DNA from: Gemmatimonadales bacterium
Lineage (GTDB): Bacteria; Gemmatimonadota; Gemmatimonadetes; Gemmatimonadales; GWC2-71-9
DNA: 64,000 bases
Assembly (NCBI GenBank): GCA_036265815.1
Contig: DATAOI010000028.1
Span: 46,681 to 110,680 of the forward strand
Reading direction: 5' to 3'
A program made the position numbers and the translations under genes. How positions within the stretch are numbered: the stretch's first letter is position 1; the number at the start of each line of letters is the position of its first letter. Below, one piece after another: positions 16,728-25,119 of this stretch. The notes beneath the pieces were generated by a model. That model did not search any database. It saw only the letters and a program-made list of their open reading frames with translations, and was not told the DNA's origin.

Positions 16728-18251
16728 TCACCGCAGGAACTGCGGAGTGTAAGTTCGCCCCGCCGATCGAACACTTGGCCGCTGTGGATCGGTCGCCACG
16801 GCCGGTGCTCGCGTCTGGTTTGCAATAAGGATGCAGACCAGAAGCAGCAGCAGGTCGAACCCCGGTGCGGCGGCAAAGCTTTCGAATGTGACCGAGTTGA
16901 CCGTCAGGTACACAGCGGCCGAGAAGGCGCTCGCCTGGCACCATACCGCCTCTCGTGAGAGCCCCTCTATCGGCCGGCAGGTGACCACGAGACAGTACAC
17001 CAACGAGCCCCACAGCAGCACCGCGCCCAGCACTCCCAGGTCGAGGAGAGTCTGCAAGAGTGCGTTGTGGGCATAAGAGGCCCAGGGTACCGCCGCCAAT
17101 AGGGCAGCGCGCGACCCCTGGAAGCCAACGCCCAAAACCGGATGCTTGACCAGGAGGGGCCATGCCGCTCGCCAGACGTCGGTTCGCCCGGAAAAGCCCT
17201 CCAGATCTCGGACGGATTGGCCTCGCAATATGAGCTCGGCGACCCGAGGGTCGGTACTCGCGATCCGGGTAAGCAGATCGGCCATGGTTTCGCCCTTGGA
17301 AGCAAACAGCACCAGGAGCGCGACGCTAAACGCTATGAGCGCGAGCACGGTCCAGACTCGCAGATGCTTGCGGACGAGCAATGCGCCGGCCCCCGCGAGA
17401 AAGGCCGCAGACGGTCCACGGGAATTCGCGGCGATCAGGAGTCCGGTAAGGGGGACCATGTACAAGGCGAGTGGCAGTCCGAAGCGTCGTTCGCGCCAGC
17501 CACGGGGGCCGAAGACGATCACGGAGAGGGTCAACAGGGACGCGATACCAATGAGGGTGGCGGCGGCAATCGGATGCATGGCGAACCAGGAGAAGCGTTG
17601 TCCTTCTCCGAAATCCACGAGCCCGCCTCCGGCCCAAGGGAATGCCAGTGACAGCGTGGAACAGATAAGCACGTAGGCGAGCACTGCGCCCGACAGGGCT
17701 CGCAGGAGCCGGGAAGGCGACATCAACCGGACGCTGAGAACGGCGAGGCAGAGGAGGATCAGCTGCTGAGCCGCACGGACCAAAGTGAGCGCTCGTGATG
17801 GAGACCAAAGAGTGGAACAGAGAGCCAGGAGTGCATAGCTGAGCAGGATCAGCTCAACCGGTCGAAGGCGCCTGACCGCGCGGGAATGCCGCAGATACGC
17901 CAACACGACAACGAGCCCGAGGAAGGCGTACATCGCCAACTCGAACTTCACTTGTGAGTCAGCGTCTCCCTCGAGCGATGCGGTGGCGGAGCGCCCGCGG
18001 AACTTCGTCGCCGCGATGAGCACGAGCACGAAGCCAGCCGGGAGCGCTCGGAGGGGCCAGAGGAAGGCCGCATACACCACGAAGGGCAGGCACACGAGCA
18101 CGCCGGCCGCGGCAAAGAGCCGCAAGTCCCTCGCGCCACCATAAGCCACGAGGATCGAGGCGACGACCAGGGCGCACGTCAGCCCGACTCCTCCGACGAG
18201 CTGCTGCCGGCGAGGTACCGCAATCGTTCCTGCTGACCTGAACGATGCCAC
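16728..18251 (-). CDS. O-antigen/EPS polymerase (Wzy / WaaL-ligase family)
   Basis: This 507-residue polytopic protein has about twelve helices. The Wzy_C signature is present: an extracytoplasmic loop with SGRTDVWRAAWPLLVKHPVL-GVGFQGSR (from about residue 345), followed by AHNALLQTLLDLGVLGAVL. The Arg and His in these segments are the known functional residues of polymerases and O-antigen ligases. It joins lipid-linked repeat units in the periplasm. It starts at GTG with a GGAGGCG ribosome-binding site. Together with the Wzx-like flippase at 29938 and the Wza/Wzc-like pair at 21261-24474 it makes a Wzx/Wzy-dependent pathway. A ligase role cannot be excluded. Confidence 0.82.
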   Translation of the reverse strand: MASFRSAGTIAVPRRQQLVGGVGLTCALVVASILVAYGGARDLRLFAAAGVLVCLPFVVYAAFLWPLRALPAGFVLVLIAATKFRGRSATASLEGDADSQVKFELAMYAFLGLVVVLAYLRHSRAVRRLRPVELILLSYALLALCSTLWSPSRALTLVRAAQQLILLCLAVLSVRLMSPSRLLRALSGAVLAYVLICSTLSLAFPWAGGGLVDFGEGQRFSWFAMHPIAAATLIGIASLLTLSVIVFGPRGWRERRFGLPLALYMVPLTGLLIAANSRGPSAAFLAGAGALLVRKHLRVWTVLALIAFSVALLVLFASKGETMADLLTRIASTDPRVAELILRGQSVRDLEGFSGRTDVWRAAWPLLVKHPVLGVGFQGSRAALLAAVPWASYAHNALLQTLLDLGVLGAVLLWGSLVYCLVVTCRPIEGLSREAVWCQASAFSAAVYLTVNSVTFESFAAAPGFDLLLLLVCILIANQTRAPAVATDPQRPSVRSAGRTYTPQFLR

Positions 18252-18275
18252 ACCGCCTCCGCCGCGCGAGGTCTT

Positions 18276-19316
18276 TTACACTGCCGCCGGCAGCTCGCGG
18301 CGGGCGGCAGGCATTCGGGGAGCGAGGTAATGGCTCATAGCGTCCCGGAGCGTCCAGCGCAGGTCGCGACGCGGCTTCCACCCGAGCGCCAGCAACCGCC
18401 TGATGTCTGGCGGCAACCGGTCGCTGTCCTCGTATCCCGGTCCGTAGAATTCCTCGCCCGTAATCTCGACCATTTCGGAGGGGCAGCGCTCCCCGGTCAG
18501 CTCCTCGTAGATCTCGCACATGAGCACGGCAAATTGCCGGATGGTCACGTTGTTCTGTGGGTTCCCTACATTGTAGATCTGATTGCGGGTGGCGGCTGGG
18601 TGATCCAGCAACGTCTGGAAGGCCCCGTTGGCGTCCACAATGTGGGTAAAGGAGCGATGCACGTGTCCCCCGTCCACCAGGCGAATCGGGCCACGCTCCA
18701 GCAGCGCCGACATGAAGTGGGGGAACACCCGCGGGCCGCCCATCGCGTTGGCGGGCACCAGGTAATCCAGTCGACTGCCGATGAAATTGAACGGCCGGAC
18801 GATGGTGTACTCCAGGTCGCCGGCCATGCCGTACGCGTACAGAACCCGTTCCAGCAGGCCCTTCCCCGCCGCGTAGATCCAGCGCTGCTTCTGTACCGGA
18901 CCATACTCGAAGTTGGTCCGGTCCTCGGAGTAGGCCTCCCCCGCGCTCGACTTCCCATATACCTCCGCGGAGGAATACTGAATCAGTCGCTTGCGGTGCT
19001 TGATGCAGAGCTTGGCGATCTCCAGATTCTGCAGGAAATTGAGCTCGAATACCTCGAGCGGCGCGGTGACGTAGATGCTGGGGTTCGCATACGCGATGAG
19101 GTCCACCACCTGATCGGATGACCGGATGACCTCCTCCAGGAGCTCGGGCGAGCGCCGCACGTCCCCCTGGTGGAAGCGGAAGGCCGCCCCTTCGATGCCC
19201 TCGAGCTTCTCCGGGGTCAGGTCGACCCCGACCACCTGGTGTTCGCCACGCGCCAAGAGGTGCTCCACAAGATGAGAGCCAATGAACCCCCCGGCCCCGA
19301 GAATGGTGATCAGCAT
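18276..19316 (-). CDS. NAD-dependent epimerase/decarboxylase, ArnA C-terminal-like
   Basis: A 346-residue extended SDR that tracks the UDP-glucuronate decarboxylase half of ArnA: ILGAGGFIGSHL for NAD+, YSSAEVYG (Ser and the catalytic Glu), GPVQKQRWIYAAGKGLLERV with the YxxxK pair, RPFNFIGSRLD, LVDGGHVHRSFTHI and YNVGNPQNN. ArnA uses UDP-GlcA to give the 4-keto-pentose, and relatives yield UDP-xylose or other 4-keto sugars. The GPV-K-QRWIYA block is unusually ArnA-specific. No formyltransferase domain or ArnB-like aminotransferase is seen in the window, so the product may enter the polysaccharide as a pentose. It is preceded by a GAGAGG ribosome-binding site. Confidence 0.78.
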   Translation of the reverse strand: MLITILGAGGFIGSHLVEHLLARGEHQVVGVDLTPEKLEGIEGAAFRFHQGDVRRSPELLEEVIRSSDQVVDLIAYANPSIYVTAPLEVFELNFLQNLEIAKLCIKHRKRLIQYSSAEVYGKSSAGEAYSEDRTNFEYGPVQKQRWIYAAGKGLLERVLYAYGMAGDLEYTIVRPFNFIGSRLDYLVPANAMGGPRVFPHFMSALLERGPIRLVDGGHVHRSFTHIVDANGAFQTLLDHPAATRNQIYNVGNPQNNVTIRQFAVLMCEIYEELTGERCPSEMVEITGEEFYGPGYEDSDRLPPDIRRLLALGWKPRRDLRWTLRDAMSHYLAPRMPAARRELPAAV

Positions 19317-19328
19317 GAGACCTCTCAG

Positions 19329-20171
19329 CTAGTAAGCTTGGTCCGCCCGGCCCGATTCATTGGAGCCATTGGGGGAACGCGGCACGGAAAATCGTTCCGG
19401 GTCGATCGCCTGCCGAAGCAGGTACCACAGAAACAGTGGGTTATTTACCAGATAACGGCGCCAGAGCCGCCGTGGCTCGGCCAGCAGGCGAAACAGCCAC
19501 TCGAGCCCGCTCCGCTGCATCCAATAGGGCGCCTGCCGCTTGAGGCCGGCATGAAAATCAAACGCCGCACCCACCCCGATCAGCACGGCCGCCCCGATCG
19601 ACTCCCGGTGCGTCGCCATCCAGCGTTCCTGCTTCGGGGTGCTGAGACCCACCCACACGATGTCGGGGTTCGCCTCGTTGATCTCCCGAACGACGACCGC
19701 GTCCTCGCCCGGAGTGAGCGGTCGGAACGGCGGCGAGTAGCACCCCACGATTTTGAGGCCCGGTACTCGAGCTCGCAGACGGTCGGCCAGGCGCTCCGGA
19801 ACTCCCGGACCACCACCATAGAGATAGTGCGCGTAGCCCCGGCGGACCGATCGCTGGCAGCAGGCGAGCATGAGATCGGGGCCATAGACCCGTTGGACGC
19901 CGGGGTGGCCCTTGAGCCGGCTGAGCCAGACCAAGGGCATTCCGTCCGGTGTCACCATGCCCGCCGCGTTGTGGATGGCCCGGAGGGCCTCGTCCCGCTG
20001 ACTCTCCATGAGGCCGTGGACGCCGCTGACGGTCACATACTGGCGTTCGCTCGTTTCGATCCAGCCCTCGATGGTGCGCAGCGCCTGGTTCATGCCTACC
20101 GGGCTCACCAGCACGCCGAGGATGTTGACCCTCTGCGCCGATCCGGCCTGCCCCACTGTTCCTGGACGCAC
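19329..20171 (-). CDS. WecG/TagA/CpsF-family glycosyltransferase (GT26)
   Basis: This is about 280 residues from GTG 20171, just after the stop of the epimerase gene; GTG 20156 is an in-frame alternative. The frame stays open to 20432, but that part lies over the epimerase coding region. The family hallmarks are all present: VNILGVLVSPVGM, the catalytic segment NAAGMVTPDGMPLVWLSRL (with the conserved D-G-x-P), YLYGGGPGVPERLADRL, and VWVGLSTPKQERWM. Members add the second sugar (for example ManNAcA or Glc) to undecaprenyl-linked GlcNAc or hexose. It therefore probably acts right after the WbaP-like initiating enzyme at 46935-48425. Confidence 0.85.
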   Translation of the reverse strand: MRPGTVGQAGSAQRVNILGVLVSPVGMNQALRTIEGWIETSERQYVTVSGVHGLMESQRDEALRAIHNAAGMVTPDGMPLVWLSRLKGHPGVQRVYGPDLMLACCQRSVRRGYAHYLYGGGPGVPERLADRLRARVPGLKIVGCYSPPFRPLTPGEDAVVVREINEANPDIVWVGLSTPKQERWMATHRESIGAAVLIGVGAAFDFHAGLKRQAPYWMQRSGLEWLFRLLAEPRRLWRRYLVNNPLFLWYLLRQAIDPERFSVPRSPNGSNESGRADQAY

Positions 20172-20178
20172 TCCTGTC

Positions 20179-21198
20179 TCAGTGGCTCGCAGCGCTGACC
20201 GCACCCACCGCCGGTTCCCTCGACGCCTCGGAGGGCGCACGAACGCGACGTTCGATCCAATGGTAGGTCCGCTCCAACCCCTGCTCCAGCGAGATCTGCG
20301 GTTCCCACCCCAGCACCTCGCGGAGCCGGGAATTATCGCTGTTGCGGCCCCGGACTCCTTGCGGCGCTGTAAGGTTGTGCCGTCGGCGGATCTGCTTGCC
20401 CGCGATCGAGGCCACCATCTCCACCAGATCATTGATCGTGATCAGGCGGTCCTGGCCGAGATTGAGTGGCAGGCGATGGTCCGAGTTCATCAGGCGATAA
20501 ATCCCCTCGACACAGTCGTCAATGTAGCAATAGGAGCGAGTCTGCAGACCGTCGCCCCAGACCTCGATCTCATCACCGTCTTCCGCCATGGCGATCTTGC
20601 GGCAGATCGCCGCCGGCGACTTTTCTCGGCCGCCGTCGTATGTCCCCAGCGGGCCGAAGATATTGTGGAACCGGACTACCCGGGTCTCCAAGCCAAAGTC
20701 CTCCTGATAATGGCGGCACTGCCGCTCGGAGAAGAGCTTCTCCCATCCGTAGCCATCTTCTGGATCGGCGGGATAGGCGTCCTCCTCTTTCAGAGGCACG
20801 ACCTGAGGGGAATCCTGGCGATACCCCGGGTAGATGCAGGCCGACGACGTGTAGAGGTAGCGCTCGACCCCTCGGGTTCGGGCCGCTTCGATCATGTGGA
20901 TGTTGATCAGCACGTTGTCGTGCATGATCACGGCCTTGTTGTGCTCAATGAACCCGATGCCGCCCATGTTGGCAGCGAGGTTGTAGACGTCACTGACCTG
21001 CTCCGTCGCGCTCAGCGCGCCTTCCCAGCGCCGCAGATCCAGCTGGAGGAATTCGTCGGCGCCGGTGCTCTCGAACTCGGGGTACTTCAGGTCAACTCCA
21101 CGTACCCAGTACCCGCGGCTCTTGAGGTACTTCACCAGATGATGGCCGATGAACCCTCCGGCCCCGGTGACGAGCACCCGCCGTTGCTCCTTCTGCAT
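20179..21198 (-). CDS. GDP-mannose 3,5-epimerase-like enzyme
   Basis: A 339-residue extended SDR. It matches plant GDP-mannose 3,5-epimerase closely in recalled motifs: N-MGG(I)GFI, SSACIYP, EDAYPADPEDGYGWEK, FHNIFGPLGTYDGGREKSPAA, VWGDGLQTRSYCYIDD and GVRGRNSDN. Cys121, Tyr150, Lys154 and Lys193 lie at a constant offset of 24 from the plant catalytic residues Cys145, Tyr174, Lys178 and Lys217. The reaction makes GDP-L-galactose or GDP-L-gulose from GDP-mannose, so the polysaccharide probably contains one of these L-sugars. A strong GGAGGAAG ribosome-binding site precedes the ATG. It is co-transcribed with the Wzc-like gene upstream. Confidence 0.82.
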   Translation of the reverse strand: MQKEQRRVLVTGAGGFIGHHLVKYLKSRGYWVRGVDLKYPEFESTGADEFLQLDLRRWEGALSATEQVSDVYNLAANMGGIGFIEHNKAVIMHDNVLINIHMIEAARTRGVERYLYTSSACIYPGYRQDSPQVVPLKEEDAYPADPEDGYGWEKLFSERQCRHYQEDFGLETRVVRFHNIFGPLGTYDGGREKSPAAICRKIAMAEDGDEIEVWGDGLQTRSYCYIDDCVEGIYRLMNSDHRLPLNLGQDRLITINDLVEMVASIAGKQIRRRHNLTAPQGVRGRNSDNSRLREVLGWEPQISLEQGLERTYHWIERRVRAPSEASREPAVGAVSAASH

Positions 21199-21260
21199 GC
21201 TTCCTCCGAGTCAAAAAGGCGATGGTGTTGTGCCCTGATCGCGTGTCGCCTTCCCTGTAA

Positions 21261-23795
21261 TCATGTTGGGGCAGTCGGGCTGACGTACTCGTTGTGGTTG
21301 TAGTATCGGTAGGCGCCGTCGTACGCCGCGTCCCGTCGGAAATCGATATCGTTCAGCACTACCCCGAGCACGGGTGCCCCCACGTGGCGAAGCTGCTCCA
21401 TCGCGTACGCCAGCGCAGCCGAGTCCGTCACTCCAGCACGGGCGACCAGAAGCACCCCATCCACCGAGGCGCCGAGGAGCGCAGCATCGGTGACGATGTT
21501 CACCGGGGGTGAGTCGATGAGGATGCGATCGTACTGACACGCGACCTGCTCGAGCAGCGCCCGCATAGGAGCGGATTCGACCACCCCCGAGGGATTCGGC
21601 GGTGGGGTGCCCGCCGTCAGATAATCAAGCACGGCGCCGTGATCGCCGACCTCTACCTGCCGGATGGCCGCAGACAGCTCCACAGTACCGTGTAAGACGT
21701 CGGTAAGCCCCGGCTGCTTGGGCGCGTTGAACGCGGTATGCACCACGCCCCGACGGAGATCGCCGTCGATAATGAGCGTCTTGAGACCGCGGTGCGCCAG
21801 TGTCAGCGCCAGGTTCACTGCACAGGTCGATTTGCCGTCCCCGGACAGCGGACTGGTCAGTACCAGGGTCTTTACTTCGACGTTGCTGCGTGCAAAGGCA
21901 ATGTTGGTCTGCAGAATGCCGTAGGCCTCTGACGCGGGAGTGCCGCTCCCGGACAGCGTGAATCGCACCTTCCGCGACGACACGAGTGGCCCGCCGGTCG
22001 AGGCGCCGGATTGGGCGGGGCCCGCCGTAGTGGGGCCGACCTGCAGGAAGGTGAAGCTACGGCGCCGCCCCTCTGCTGCCGGGGAGGCCACCGATCGACG
22101 TGGCAACGCGCTGTGTTTTTCCGTGATCAACGCCAGTCGTTCACCGCTTTCACGGGACAAGCGGGGAATCAGGCCCATAACTGGAAGGCCCGTCGCCGAC
22201 ATCACGTCCCGCCGGGTGTGCACCGAGCGGTCGAGGTGTTCCCGCAAGAGGCCACCCGCGACCCCGAGCAGCAGTCCCACGCAGAGCCCGCCTATCATGT
22301 TCAGCTCAGGATTGGGGCGGCTAGGCTCGTCAGGGGTGAGGGCAGTATCCACGACCTGCACGCTCGGATCGTCGATCGCCTGGGCGATCTCCGCCTCCTT
22401 GAGACGGGTCTGGAGCATATTATACGCGTCCTCCAGACCCTTGGATTTCCTCTGAAGCCGGGCGTACTGAACCTGCTTGCGCGGAATGGCGTCGAGTTCC
22501 CGGTTGAAGGCGCCGAGCGCCGTGTCGAGCGAGCTCACCTGATTGGTGAGTCCACTGAGATAGGTGACCGCCAGCCCACGCAATTGACCCTCGAGCTCTC
22601 TGATCCGGTCGCTCAGCACGCGTACATCCGGGTCCTGCTCTGTTCGGCGTGTCAGCAGGGTGGTGCGTTCGTTCTCCACCGTGGTCAAGGTGGTGAGCAA
22701 CTCGGAAACCGTCTGACTGCGCAGCAAAGTCGGGAACGCCAATAGCTGCCGGTAGGGACTGGGGGATCCAGGCTTCTGTTCAGCGGCCTCGTGGTTGAGC
22801 TGTTCCAGACTCTGGGCAAGGGCCTGCCGTTCGGACTCCAGGCTGCTGCGCTCCGCCTCCTTGGCGATCAGCCGGCTCACTTCACTGCTCGCTTCGACCG
22901 CGGGGTCGATGACCTGGGCCCGCTCCCGAAAGCTGCGAAAGCTGTCCTCCACCGCCGCCAACTGCTGGCCTACTCGGTCCACTTGCTCACGCAGGAACGT
23001 GGCGGAACTGCGCGCTTCGGCCTTGAAGGCGTCTTGCCGCCGGGCGATGTAGCGGTTCGCCATCACGTTGACGAGCCGACGCACGATCTCCGGGTCGGTA
23101 CCTTCGTACTGCACCTGCACGATGTTGGCGTCTCGAGATGGCTGTGAAACCGACAGGGCAGCCCGTACCGAGGCCGACATCGTGGCAGCGTCCTGCACCT
23201 CGGCCACGATCTCACGCTCCTTCGCCGCCTCCGGCGTGAGAATCAGCCGGACGCCGGCAAACTCTCCCACCTGGCCGGGTTTGAGCACAGTCAGCCTGGC
23301 TCCGCTGGAGTCATCGGTGACCGCGAAGCGGCCATCCGCCAGCCGCAAGAATCGGTAAGTCCCGGGGGATGCGCTATCGGAAACTTCCACCTGCGTGACC
23401 AGCTCGCCTTGCCGCACTCGCCTCGGGGAGGTGAGCTGGAATCGCAAGCCGAGTCGCTGCGCGGCATCCTCGATCACGGCCCGGCTGTTGAGCACTTCCA
23501 TTTCGGTGGCGATATCGCTGCCGCGCGTCAGGTCTCGGAAGACCTCCGGAAGGTTGGGCTGCTTATCCTGAATGCGCAGGGCCACGGAGGCCTGATAAAC
23601 CGGCGTCTGCCAATACGAGAAGAACGCCGTCGCGGCAATGGTGCACGCCACCATGGCCAAGATGATCCACCGCTGACGGATGAGCATGCCCCAGAGCTGC
23701 CCCATCTGGGGCAGCTTGGGATCGTCAGCCGGCTCGATCATGGCTCCGGGCCGCTGCAGCGAGCCAGTCTCGCGATTGATCGGAACTTGGCTCAC
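21261..23795 (-). CDS. Wzc/BceF-like polysaccharide co-polymerase and bacterial tyrosine autokinase
   Basis: This 844-residue inner-membrane protein has a Wzz chain-length domain after a first helix near residue 40, then a long periplasmic coiled coil (~200-480) with a GNVR-like region. A proline-containing second helix lies near 505-525 (PNPELNMIGGLCVGLLLGVAGG). The cytoplasmic BY-kinase follows: Walker A SPLSGDGKST (~647), Walker A' LIIDGDLRRG (~675), Walker B RILIDSPPV (~760). A C-terminal tyrosine cluster (five Tyr in the last 20 residues) is the autophosphorylation site controlling chain length and export. GTG start with GAGGAGAGG ahead. It follows the Wza-like gene by 10 bases. Confidence 0.92.
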   Translation of the reverse strand: MSQVPINRETGSLQRPGAMIEPADDPKLPQMGQLWGMLIRQRWIILAMVACTIAATAFFSYWQTPVYQASVALRIQDKQPNLPEVFRDLTRGSDIATEMEVLNSRAVIEDAAQRLGLRFQLTSPRRVRQGELVTQVEVSDSASPGTYRFLRLADGRFAVTDDSSGARLTVLKPGQVGEFAGVRLILTPEAAKEREIVAEVQDAATMSASVRAALSVSQPSRDANIVQVQYEGTDPEIVRRLVNVMANRYIARRQDAFKAEARSSATFLREQVDRVGQQLAAVEDSFRSFRERAQVIDPAVEASSEVSRLIAKEAERSSLESERQALAQSLEQLNHEAAEQKPGSPSPYRQLLAFPTLLRSQTVSELLTTLTTVENERTTLLTRRTEQDPDVRVLSDRIRELEGQLRGLAVTYLSGLTNQVSSLDTALGAFNRELDAIPRKQVQYARLQRKSKGLEDAYNMLQTRLKEAEIAQAIDDPSVQVVDTALTPDEPSRPNPELNMIGGLCVGLLLGVAGGLLREHLDRSVHTRRDVMSATGLPVMGLIPRLSRESGERLALITEKHSALPRRSVASPAAEGRRRSFTFLQVGPTTAGPAQSGASTGGPLVSSRKVRFTLSGSGTPASEAYGILQTNIAFARSNVEVKTLVLTSPLSGDGKSTCAVNLALTLAHRGLKTLIIDGDLRRGVVHTAFNAPKQPGLTDVLHGTVELSAAIRQVEVGDHGAVLDYLTAGTPPPNPSGVVESAPMRALLEQVACQYDRILIDSPPVNIVTDAALLGASVDGVLLVARAGVTDSAALAYAMEQLRHVGAPVLGVVLNDIDFRRDAAYDGAYRYYNHNEYVSPTAPT

Positions 23796-23805
23796 GAGCC
23801 TCTCC

Positions 23806-24474
23806 TCAACGGGCTATCAGGCTGATGACGAGCCCGGTCAAGGCGGTCAGGGTGCCCGCGACCACGCCGGGGTTTCGGCTGATCCAGCTCCGCTGGGGAA
23901 AGTACAGCTGGTCGCCGGAGCGCACCGGCGTTGCACCTAGTCGGGTCTGGGCTGAGAGATCGACGGTGACCTTTTGCCCGGCTCGTCGAAGCTCCACCCG
24001 ATCGGCCCGGCCGTCGGATGAGGCACCGCCGGCTAAGGCCATGGCGTCGGAGACGGTCATGGTCATGTCCACCGGGTAAAGGCCTGGATTGCGCACCGCG
24101 CCCAGAATGGTGATCCGCCGGAGCAGAATGACCTCGATGGCGGGATCGCGCAGGTACGTGGAGTACGAACTCACCAGCAGGTGCTTGAGGGAATCCGCAC
24201 CGATATTGGTGACGTTGGTCGCGCCAATCTTGGGGAACGCGATCTGGCCCGACTCATTAACGGGGAAGTCGCCCGAAAGGTCTGGCTCACGCCAGATCCG
24301 CAGCCGGACGATGTCGCCCGGCCGCAGCGAAGTCCCGGTGTCCTTGACCTGCTGGGCCGGAGCGGGCGGCGTCTGGGCTTGAGCGATGGGCACGCTGAGC
24401 GGCGTTCTGACCAGCAATGTGACTGCCAACGAGAGCATAATCGAGCCGATTCTGCGCTGAGTCCGGTGGGCCAT
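23806..24474 (-). CDS. Wza-like outer-membrane polysaccharide export protein
   Basis: I start at ATG 24474 (222 residues). Upstream in-frame codons exist to 24714, but only this start exposes a signal peptide (basic MAHRTQRR, then a hydrophobic stretch ending PIAQAQT). A Poly_export domain follows (LRPGDIVRLRIWREPDLSGDFPVNESGQI, split around residues 50-80), then an SLBB domain (ITILGAVRNPGLYPVDMTMTVSDAMALAGG). It is shorter than E. coli Wza, has a single SLBB and no lipobox, and ends in a hydrophobic stretch (PGVVAGTLTALTGLVISLIAR) that may be the membrane-spanning helix. It is the first gene of the export/assembly operon running down to 12470. Confidence 0.85.
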   Translation of the reverse strand: MAHRTQRRIGSIMLSLAVTLLVRTPLSVPIAQAQTPPAPAQQVKDTGTSLRPGDIVRLRIWREPDLSGDFPVNESGQIAFPKIGATNVTNIGADSLKHLLVSSYSTYLRDPAIEVILLRRITILGAVRNPGLYPVDMTMTVSDAMALAGGASSDGRADRVELRRAGQKVTVDLSAQTRLGATPVRSGDQLYFPQRSWISRNPGVVAGTLTALTGLVISLIAR

Positions 24475-25119
24475 AGGGTCAATCCAGGAGTCGTGCCGAG
24501 CAGCGGCAAGCACTCGTGGGCCGAGCCTCGCTGGCGGCATTACGACCTCGTCGGTTGTCGTGGTCCTGGGCCCCCACTGTAGCATCAAACCCACAGCCGT
24601 TCGGCTGATTAACGGAAAAGGCAATCCCGGTGCGAGAGCGAGGATGAAGGCGTCTCCAGCAGCACCCTTCATCCAACTCGTCTCCCGCACCTCCCCGCTT
24701 CCCCTGACGCTCACTTAAGTCGCTCTGTGGACTAATTTTACAGCGCAGAGACGGAAAGTCGGTCTACACGTCCCGTGACCGGTGGTTCGTTCGCTGGCCT
24801 CGGAATGCAAGGCGGTATCGTAAAATCCCATGCAGTAAAGGATTGAATACATATTGGTACGCAAAACACGAGCCGTCAACCGGGCCGGAAGAGCCCATAG
24901 ATAACTGAGCCGCGTTCATGGAGACTAACCGCATTTGTCCGCGCCTACGAGCCGCCACATGCCCATGCGGCGGGGCCGCTCCCAGGTGCCAGATGGGAAG
25001 CATCGTACGCAGATCCCACGGTGGTGTGCCGGCACGACTGACTGGCTAGTCCCCGGATCTAATCTTAACTTCCAGGGGTTTCCTGCCGGACCGATCTCTC
25101 ATCTCTCCTTAGCTCCCCG
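24475..25119. other. Divergent regulatory gap between the export operon and the GT4 gene
   Basis: About 645 bp separate the Wza-like start (-) from the GT4 start (+). An AT-richer stretch (24724-24880) contains TAAAAT boxes on both strands (minus strand 24740-24735; plus strand 24821-24826), but neither has a convincing -35. The frame of the Wza-like gene stays open to 24714 without looking like protein. No small gene or riboswitch was recognised. Confidence 0.4.
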
